Source of the DNA: Basfia succiniciproducens
Lineage (GTDB): Bacteria; Pseudomonadota; Gammaproteobacteria; Enterobacterales; Pasteurellaceae
DNA: 64,000 nucleotides
NCBI RefSeq assembly: GCF_011455875.1
Contig: NZ_CP015031.1
Location: 1,345,405-1,409,404, forward strand
Direction: 5' to 3'
Position 1 is the first letter of the stretch. Every line of letters begins with the position of its first letter. Below the pieces are notes generated by a model. The model was not told the DNA's origin. It worked only from the letters and a program-made list of their open reading frames with translations, and ran no database searches. This document shows positions 58,408 to 64,000 of this stretch, piece by piece. Made by a program: the position numbers and the translations under genes.

Positions 58408-59529
58408 TTATTTGTTTAACACGATCATATCATCGCGGTGAATCGCCACAGAGCCGTATTCATAACCCAGAATTTTTTCAATATTCTGAGATTTTTTGCC
58501 TTGAATGAGATAAAGCGCATCGCTGTTGTAACGTGGCATGCCAAGGGCGATATCTTTGCCTTGTTGGGTGCGGATTTTTACCACTTCTCCGCGGGAGAAA
58601 CGACCTTCAATATTTACAATACCCGCCGGCAATAAAGACTTATGTTGTTCTAATATTGCATTTTCCGCCCCTTGATCGATGGTCAGAATGCCGGCGGAAG
58701 GCGCGGCAAAGAGCCATTGTTTACGGCTTTCCAGTTTATCGGTCTGAACCGTAAATTTCGTACCTATAGCTTCGCCGTGGGCAAGATCGGCGATAACATT
58801 TTCCCTGTTTCCCGGAGCAATGATTGTTTCAATGCCGGAACGGGTTGCAATGTCGGCGGCGGTAATTTTGGTGGACATTCCGCCTGTGCCTAAGGTTGTA
58901 CCGCTACCGCCGGCAATAGAACGAATATGATCGGTAATTTCATTTACCGCCGGGATTAGCTTTGCCTGCGGATTTTTCCGCGGATCGGAATCAAATAATC
59001 CTTGTTGGTCGGTGAGCAAATAAAGTTGTTCCGCCTGTACTAAAATCGCCACTAACGCTGATAAGTTGTCGTTATCGCCTACTTTGATTTCTGCGGTGGC
59101 GACGGCGTCGTTTTCATTTACGACCGGAATAATGCGGTTATCCAATAACGCGTGAAGCGTATCTCTGGCATTTAAAAAGCGTTCGCGGTCTTCAATATCG
59201 GCGCGGGTTAATAAAAGCTGACCGATATGAATATCGTAAATGGCAAATAGTTGTTCCCACGTTTGAATCAGCTGGCTTTGCCCAACCGCCGCCAATAATT
59301 GTTTTGAGGCGATTGTGGGCGGAAGTTTCGGGTGATTAAGATAATGCCTGCCCGCCGCCATTGCACCGGATGTGACAATTACAAGACGATAACCTTCCTG
59401 ATGTAATTGCGCCAATTGACGCACGATTTCGATCATGTGGGCGCGATTTAATTTTGGCGTACCTTGAGTTAATGTGCTGGTACCGAATTTCACTACAATG
59501 GTTTTTTGCGAGTTTTGTTTTTGTTCCAT
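58408..59529 (-). CDS. proB: Glutamate 5-kinase
   Basis: 373 residues. First step of proline synthesis. The amino acid kinase domain (1-260) begins [10 protein letters not shown] and has [16 protein letters not shown] near 215. A C-terminal PUA domain (about 280-370, [20 protein letters not shown] onward) is present as in E. coli ProB. No proA is adjacent. Confidence 0.96.
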   Translation of the reverse strand: MEQKQNSQKTIVVKFGTSTLTQGTPKLNRAHMIEIVRQLAQLHQEGYRLVIVTSGAMAAGRHYLNHPKLPPTIASKQLLAAVGQSQLIQTWEQLFAIYDIHIGQLLLTRADIEDRERFLNARDTLHALLDNRIIPVVNENDAVATAEIKVGDNDNLSALVAILVQAEQLYLLTDQQGLFDSDPRKNPQAKLIPAVNEITDHIRSIAGGSGTTLGTGGMSTKITAADIATRSGIETIIAPGNRENVIADLAHGEAIGTKFTVQTDKLESRKQWLFAAPSAGILTIDQGAENAILEQHKSLLPAGIVNIEGRFSRGEVVKIRTQQGKDIALGMPRYNSDALYLIQGKKSQNIEKILGYEYGSVAIHRDDMIVLNK

Positions 59530-59730
59530 TTTTCCGCCTTGCGAATTTGCGCAATTTTATAAGTGAACTTTAAATTAGCATTAAACAATTGAGAAATCAC
59601 CTCATTTTTGAACGCACTTTTTCATTCAAATAAAAAATTTTTCCAATTCTCTACAACGCTCATGATTTAGAACAAAATTTTTAATCGGGAAAAGCATATA
59701 ATTTGCACGGAATCAGTTTTAGGAGAAATT

Positions 59731-60519
59731 ATGCAAAATCAAAGTGAAGTGAGTTCACAAAAACAACGTGAAATTACCCGTCTTTGTGTGCACACCGCAT
59801 TATTATTGTTACAACATGGTGCGGAAAGTGCTTTAGTTGTGGCATTAACCACTCGTTTAGGCTTGGCGTTGGGCGTTGACAGCGTAGAATGCGCACTAAC
59901 GCCGAATGCCGTAATTGTCACGACATTAACGGACGGGCATTGTTTAACTACTACAAGAAAAAATATCGATAAAGGCATCAATATGAAAGTGGTTACCGAC
60001 GTTCATCATATCGTGATTGCGGCGGAACATCGGATTTATAGCTTGGAACAAGTGAAAAGTAAATTAGAAAATATGAAGCCGATAAAATATAACCGTTATT
60101 TTGTTGTGCTGATGATTGGTTTATCCTGCGCAAGTTTCGCCCATTTGTCCGGCGGTGATAATTTAATTTGTCTGATTACCTTTATAGCTTCTTCTATCGC
60201 CATGTATATTCGTCAAGAATTATCCGTACGGCATTTTAACCCGTTAATCGTGTTTTGCTGCACCGCATTTGTGGCTTCTATGATTTCCGGTTTGGCATTG
60301 AAATTTCAGCTGGGAAATGATGCGCAAATTGCATTGGCATCCAGTGTCTTGTTATTGGTACCGGGTTTCCCGCTGATCAATTCCCTTGCGGATATTTTAA
60401 AAGGCCATGTGAATATGGGGCTGGCGCGTTGGAGTATTGCTACTGTATTGACCTTTGGCGCCTGTATGGGCATCGTATTTGCCTTAAATGTATTGAATAT
60501 TGCAAATTGGGGGTATTAA
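59731..60519 (+). CDS. yjjP: YjjP-type threonine/serine exporter-family subunit
   Basis: 262 residues. The N-terminal soluble part (about 1-110) is followed by five or so membrane helices (YFVVLMIGLSCASFAHLSGG, FIASSIAMYI, VFCCTAFVASMISGLAL, and others). It matches the ThrE-1/YjjP family. It ends one base before yjjB begins, so the two are co-translated. In E. coli the YjjP/YjjB pair has been reported to export succinate. In a succinate-forming rumen organism that would be a meaningful role, but the substrate here is inferred. Confidence 0.9.
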   Translation: MQNQSEVSSQKQREITRLCVHTALLLLQHGAESALVVALTTRLGLALGVDSVECALTPNAVIVTTLTDGHCLTTTRKNIDKGINMKVVTDVHHIVIAAEHRIYSLEQVKSKLENMKPIKYNRYFVVLMIGLSCASFAHLSGGDNLICLITFIASSIAMYIRQELSVRHFNPLIVFCCTAFVASMISGLALKFQLGNDAQIALASSVLLLVPGFPLINSLADILKGHVNMGLARWSIATVLTFGACMGIVFALNVLNIANWGY

Positions 60520-60984
60520 ATGGACTTATTAATCACACTGATTGACGATATGTTTTTTGCCTCAATTCCCGCCGTGGGGTTTGCGCTGATTTTTAACGTG
60601 CCGCCTAAAGCATTGGGTTATTGTGCGATTTTGGGCGCTATCGGGCACGCTTCACGCACTTTGTTGATGCATTTCGGCGTATCCATCGTATTTGGTACTT
60701 TTTTTGCCGCCGGTCTCATCGGCTTTATCGGCGTGCGTATCGCCCAACATTATCTTGCCCATCCAAAAGTTTTTACCGTGGCGGCAATTATTCCGATGAT
60801 TCCCGGCGTTTATGCCTACAAAGCCATGATCGCCATTGTTCGGATTAATTCTTTAGGATCATCGCCCGAATTGTTTAATCAAATGGTGGATAATTTTGTA
60901 AAGGGCTGTTTTATCCTCGGCGCACTGGTTTTTGGACTTGCTTTGCCGCGTCTGCTATTCTATCGGGGCACACCTGTGGTTTAG
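60520..60984 (+). CDS. yjjB: YjjB-type threonine/serine exporter-family subunit
   Basis: 154 residues and about five membrane helices, matching the ThrE-2/YjjB family (ASIPAVGFALIFNVPPKALG and IPMIPGVYAYKAMIAI). It begins directly at the end of yjjP and needs YjjP as partner in the two-part transporter. folA follows 33 bases later in the same orientation and may be co-transcribed. Confidence 0.9.
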   Translation: MDLLITLIDDMFFASIPAVGFALIFNVPPKALGYCAILGAIGHASRTLLMHFGVSIVFGTFFAAGLIGFIGVRIAQHYLAHPKVFTVAAIIPMIPGVYAYKAMIAIVRINSLGSSPELFNQMVDNFVKGCFILGALVFGLALPRLLFYRGTPVV

Positions 60985-61017
60985 ACCGCAATTTTATCTG
61001 ATAGAAAGAGGCATTTT

Positions 61018-61503
61018 ATGACACTGAGTTTAATCGTCGCAGCCACAAAAAACCATGTAATTGGTAAAGATAACCAAATGCCCTGGCATTTACCTGCAGA
61101 TCTAAAATGGTTTAAAGAAAACACTCTTGGAAAACCGGTTATTATGGGGCGCAAAACCTTTGAAAGTATCGGTCGCCCGTTGCCGAAGCGCGTGAATATT
61201 GTGCTTTCCCGTCATCCTTTCGAACATGAAGGCGTTATATGGAAAGAAAGCCTGGAAAGTGCGCTAGATTTTTTGAAAGATTCAGCCGAAATTATGCTTA
61301 TCGGCGGCGGACAGTTATTCGAGCAATATTTATCTCAAGCGGATAAACTGTACTTCACGGAAATTCAGGCGGAACTTGAAGGCGATACCTTTTTCCCGGC
61401 AATTAATACGGACGAATGGGAAATTTCCTATGAGGAATATCGCCCGGCGGATGAAAATAACGCCTATGATTTACGGTTTTTAATTTTAGAGCGCAAATCA
61501 TAA
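61018..61503 (+). CDS. folA: Dihydrofolate reductase
   Basis: 161 residues. Reduces dihydrofolate to tetrahydrofolate with NADPH; target of trimethoprim. It begins MTLSLIVAATKNHVIGKDNQ, then has MPWHLPADLKWFKENT with the catalytic Asp (about 27), VIMGRKTFESIGRPLP, and MLIGGGQLFEQYL near 95. Length is the chromosomal standard. A terminator of inverted uptake signals follows. Confidence 0.97.
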   Translation: MTLSLIVAATKNHVIGKDNQMPWHLPADLKWFKENTLGKPVIMGRKTFESIGRPLPKRVNIVLSRHPFEHEGVIWKESLESALDFLKDSAEIMLIGGGQLFEQYLSQADKLYFTEIQAELEGDTFFPAINTDEWEISYEEYRPADENNAYDLRFLILERKS

Positions 61504-61507
61504 ATTA

Positions 61508-61550
61508 AAAAAGTGCGGTAAAAAAATCGAAATTTTCTACCGCACTTTTT
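61508..61550. terminator. Bidirectional terminator of inverted uptake signals (folA / queE)
   Basis: AAAAAAGTGCGGTA (61507-61520) pairs with TACCGCACTTTTTT (61538-61551) between convergent genes. The T run also serves the queE end. Confidence 0.88.
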
Positions 61551-62179
61551 TATTCGATTCCGGCTAACTTATGGGTTTGAATGCTCAATTGCCATTTGGG
61601 TTTATTCGGGCGTTGATTTAATTTGCCTAACAACGCGATGGTTTCCAGCAAATTCATTTTTCCTTCTATTTCGCAAGGCGAAAGGTAATAACGCTCCGCC
61701 CGAATTTTTTGTTCAATTTGTTGGCAGAAATTTTCCGCATCGGCATCCATCACAATACGTACTTCATGGGCGAAATCAATACAACGGCGCCGATACTTTT
61801 CCGCATACATCGCCTTCGGGCTGGCGGAGATATAATCAATTTGCGGCGGCACCGCTCTCAAACCGTTGGTTTCGATAGCCAGAAAATAGCCGTCCCGTTT
61901 AAATTGCGCCAATAATAAGGAAATATTCGGCTGAATCGTCGGTTCGCCGCCGGTGATAATAATATTTTTGGCAGAAAATGATCGCACTTTTTCCACAATT
62001 TGCTGCAAAGTCCGATATTCGAACCGTTCATAATCCGTATCGCACCAAGGGCAAGCCAGATTACATTTGCCGAAACGTACAAATATGCAGGGCATACCTG
62101 TGTTGAAGCCTTCGCCCTGTAAACTTTCGAAAATTTCCACAATAGGATAACGGGGGTTGGAAATTAACAGATTTTCCAC
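61550..62179 (-). CDS. queE: 7-carboxy-7-deazaguanine synthase
   Basis: 209 residues from a GTG at 62179, chosen because it lies 5 bases after the queD stop with GGGA in front, and because the protein then starts just before YPIVEIFESLQGEGFNTGMP; the frame also stays open for 15 codons inside queD. It is a radical SAM enzyme. The cluster motif is CNLACPWCDTDYE. It converts carboxytetrahydropterin to CDG in queuosine/preQ0 synthesis. Last gene of queCDE. Confidence 0.93.
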   Translation of the reverse strand: MENLLISNPRYPIVEIFESLQGEGFNTGMPCIFVRFGKCNLACPWCDTDYERFEYRTLQQIVEKVRSFSAKNIIITGGEPTIQPNISLLLAQFKRDGYFLAIETNGLRAVPPQIDYISASPKAMYAEKYRRRCIDFAHEVRIVMDADAENFCQQIEQKIRAERYYLSPCEIEGKMNLLETIALLGKLNQRPNKPKWQLSIQTHKLAGIE

Positions 62180-62184
62180 CGCAG

Positions 62185-62613
62185 TTATTCCCGATATTCG
62201 CAAAAAGAGGTCGGCGTTTCCCATAAGCGAATAGCGGAAACGGGCAGCCCCGCGTCATGTTTTAAGCGATTAAAGATAAATCGCGACATTTCCTCGGCGG
62301 TTGTGCGAACCGGAATCCCGAAGGTTTTTGAGTTCAGCTCCACTAATAAACGGGCAATTTTGCATTCGCGTTCGCTTGTATTGTCATAAATAAAGGCATG
62401 ATCCATCGGGTCTAAAATGAATTTTTTCACGACGGTTTTGAGATCTGAAAAATCCACTACCATGCCTTTTTTCGCACCGCTTTGGTGAAGCTGAGCGCTC
62501 ATCACTTCCACTTGAAGCTTATAGGTATGGCCGTGTAAATTTTGGCATTTGCCGTCATGACCGTCCAGAATATGGGCCATATCAAAACTGAATTCTTTTG
62601 AAACTTTAAACAT
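62185..62613 (-). CDS. queD: 6-carboxytetrahydropterin synthase
   Basis: 142 residues. Makes 6-carboxytetrahydropterin from dihydroneopterin triphosphate. Zinc-binding His residues are visible in FDMAHILDGHDGKC and NLHGHTYKLQV (about 12-33), and VDFSDLK and DHAFIYD follow. An uptake signal lies between it and queC. It is the second gene of queC-queD-queE. Confidence 0.95.
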   Translation of the reverse strand: MFKVSKEFSFDMAHILDGHDGKCQNLHGHTYKLQVEVMSAQLHQSGAKKGMVVDFSDLKTVVKKFILDPMDHAFIYDNTSERECKIARLLVELNSKTFGIPVRTTAEEMSRFIFNRLKHDAGLPVSAIRLWETPTSFCEYRE

Positions 62614-62626
62614 TTTTACCGCACTT

Positions 62627-63295
62627 TTATTGTTTTGAAGCTAAATACTGTTGTAGACCGTTTTCCCGCAGAATGCAGCTCGGGCAACTGCCGCAACCGC
62701 CTTCAACACCGAGATAACAGGTATGGGTATGTTCGCGCACATAATTTAATGCGCCTAATTCGTCGGCAAGCCGCCAGGTTTGCGCTTTGGTTAAATACAT
62801 TAACGGCGTATGAATGTTGAATTGATAATCCATCGCCAGATTTAACGTCACATTCATGGACTTGATAAATACATCGCGACAATCGGGATAACCGCTGAAG
62901 TCGGTTTCGCATACGCCGGTGATAATGTCACGAATGCCTTGCCCTTTGGCATAAATCGCCGTATAAAGCAAAAATAAGGCATTACGCCCGTCCACAAACG
63001 TATTCGGCATACCGGCTTCATCTTTAGTTATTTCAATATTATCCATCATCGCATTGGCGGTGATGGTTTTGATAACGGAAGTATCAATTAAGGTTTGTTT
63101 AATGCCGAGATCCTGGGCTATCCATTTTGCTTTTTCCAGCTCAATAGCATGGCGCTGGCCGTATTGAAAAGTCACCGCCTCGACATTTTCAACGCCGTAA
63201 TCGGCAATGGCTTTAAGCAGACAGGTTGTAGAATCTTGTCCGCCGGAAAAGATAACAACCGCTTTGCGGTCGCCGTTCGGATTTGTAATATTCAT
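62627..63295 (-). CDS. queC: 7-cyano-7-deazaguanine (preQ0) synthase
   Basis: 222 residues from the ATG at 63295 ([19 protein letters not shown]), which follows AAGGA. Converts CDG to preQ0 using ATP and ammonia. The PP-loop is [12 protein letters not shown] (about 16-27), and the C-terminal zinc site is [15 protein letters not shown] followed by the family ILRENGL. A preQ1-I riboswitch precedes it and includes its ribosome site. The upstream open frame is non-coding leader. Confidence 0.95.
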   Translation of the reverse strand: MNITNPNGDRKAVVIFSGGQDSTTCLLKAIADYGVENVEAVTFQYGQRHAIELEKAKWIAQDLGIKQTLIDTSVIKTITANAMMDNIEITKDEAGMPNTFVDGRNALFLLYTAIYAKGQGIRDIITGVCETDFSGYPDCRDVFIKSMNVTLNLAMDYQFNIHTPLMYLTKAQTWRLADELGALNYVREHTHTCYLGVEGGCGSCPSCILRENGLQQYLASKQ

Positions 63296-63300
63296 CGTTT

Positions 63301-63337
63301 TCCTTAGTTTTTTTGCGTGGGAGGTTTTCGAACCACG
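63301..63337 (-). promoter_or_regulatory. preQ1-I riboswitch controlling queC-queD-queE
   Basis: On the minus strand the stem CGTGG (63337-63333) and CCACG (63320-63316) encloses a 12-base loop TTCGAAAACCTC. The A-rich tail CAAAAAAACTAAGGA follows. That is the class I preQ1 layout: a 5-bp stem, a 12-base loop and an A-rich tail that forms a pseudoknot. Here CCT in the loop can pair with AGG of the tail, which is also the ribosome site of queC, so ligand binding would block translation. Confidence 0.88.
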
Positions 63338-63499
63338 AATTAAAAGAGTGCATATTCTACCTATTTGTTTGTGTTGTTGCAAAATTTCGATATTGAATTT
63401 GTTATTTTTTAGTAATAACGCAAATATTTTTGAAACGCCCCTAAACCCTATTGTAGAATGTGGACTTAATCGGTTTATTTGTTAAATGGAAGGTAAATT

Positions 63500-64000
63500 A
63501 TGCGTTGGCAAGGTCGAAGAGAAAGTACAAATGTTGAAGACAGACGTTCGGAACGTTCCGGCATTTCGATGGGCGGGAAGAAAACGGGCGTTTTAGGGTT
63601 TATTATTTTATTGGTAGGCGCTTATTACGGCGTGGATTTATCGGGATTGGTGGGAACTTCATCGAATATTGGTGAGGTCGGTTCCTCATTAAGCCAAAAC
63701 GAAGAGGAAACATTGGAAAAATTATCCCGGGTGGTGTTAGCCGATACGGAAAGCACATGGCAGGATTATTTTGCCCGTAGCGGACAAAAATACAGTGCGC
63801 CGACCATGGTTTTATATAACGGCGCAACCCCTAGCGCCTGCGGAACGGGTCAATCCGCTATGGGGCCTTTTTATTGCCCGAACGATCATAAAGTTTACTT
63901 AGACTTATCTTTTTATAACGATATGAAAAATCAGCTGGGTGCCGGTGGTGAAGCGGCGTTCGCTTATGTAATCGCTCATGAAGTAGGACATCATGTTCAG
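63500..64000 (+). CDS. ypfJ: YpfJ-type neutral zinc metallopeptidase, N-terminal part (runs off the window)
   Basis: The first 167 codons are present. MRWQGRRESTNVEDRRSERS precedes one membrane helix (about 35-50, TGVLGFIILLVGAYYG). The extracytoplasmic domain has YNGATPSACG and GPFYCPNDHKVYLDLSFY, and the zinc-binding HEVGHHV reaches the right edge of the window. The family is putative and of unknown substrate. AAGG precedes the ATG. It is divergent from queC with 204 bases between. Confidence 0.9.
   Translation, partial: MRWQGRRESTNVEDRRSERSGISMGGKKTGVLGFIILLVGAYYGVDLSGLVGTSSNIGEVGSSLSQNEEETLEKLSRVVLADTESTWQDYFARSGQKYSAPTMVLYNGATPSACGTGQSAMGPFYCPNDHKVYLDLSFYNDMKNQLGAGGEAAFAYVIAHEVGHHVQ

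Overview
The window looks like a chromosome segment from a member of the Pasteurellaceae. I found at least 35 exact copies of the 9-bp Haemophilus-type DNA uptake signal (AAGTGCGGT or its complement), where about one would be expected by chance in both strands. The gene neighbourhoods (rpsU-dnaG-rpoD facing tsaD, comE1-ispH-lspA-ileS-ribF, aroQ-accB-accC-yhdT-panF, queC-queD-queE) are those of Haemophilus relatives. A pectate lyase, a tad pilus locus and a YjjP/YjjB pair would fit a rumen or plant-fibre-associated species such as Basfia/Mannheimia succiniciproducens. That species guess is inference only.

Layout. 1-3170: the start of a sodium/solute symporter and a family 9 pectate lyase, both on the minus strand, each with a CRP-like half-site next to a KdgR-like palindrome. 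3230-16743: minus-strand housekeeping genes serA-rpiA, hemW-rdgB, comE1, ispH-lspA, ileS-ribF, two tandem EamA transporters and murJ. 17039-31663: rpsT, ytjB facing serB-yajQ, a tRNA-Ile(CAU), rpoD-dnaG-rpsU facing tsaD-tdk, an entericidin-like lipoprotein, zipA/ligA and cysZ-cysK. 31755-44607: an accessory island. An 11-gene minus-strand set of pilus machinery genes headed by flp (flp, tadV, rcpC, rcpA, tadZ, tadA-G) is bracketed by two directly repeated, about 92% identical 262-bp palindrome-ended elements; the downstream one is split by an IS3-family insertion. 44705-54547: clpB, dapF, a DUF484 gene, panF-yhdT, accC-accB, aroQ and menC. 54604-56460: a second accessory patch with the other IS3 copy and a tandem array of about 147-bp units carrying the same palindromes. 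56670-64000: psd, fklB, proB, yjjP-yjjB, folA, the queCDE operon behind a preQ1-I riboswitch, and the start of a YpfJ-type zinc metallopeptidase.

How the parts fit together. Most genes are core metabolism. The accessory content is pectin use (lyase plus symporter), natural transformation (uptake signals and comE1, with a possible competence-specific CRP site), and tight adherence (tad). The tad locus has only one flp gene, no rcpB between rcpA and tadZ, and only one uptake signal in 10.7 kb. With the flanking direct repeats this suggests an acquired and potentially excisable unit. Inverted pairs of uptake signals are reused as intergenic terminators at several convergent gene ends.

The strongest candidates for something undescribed are the palindromic repeat family (about ten units at three loci, in single, paired and tandem forms), the 262-bp composite element that flanks the tad locus, and the dyad plus A/T-rich motif cluster upstream of flp.
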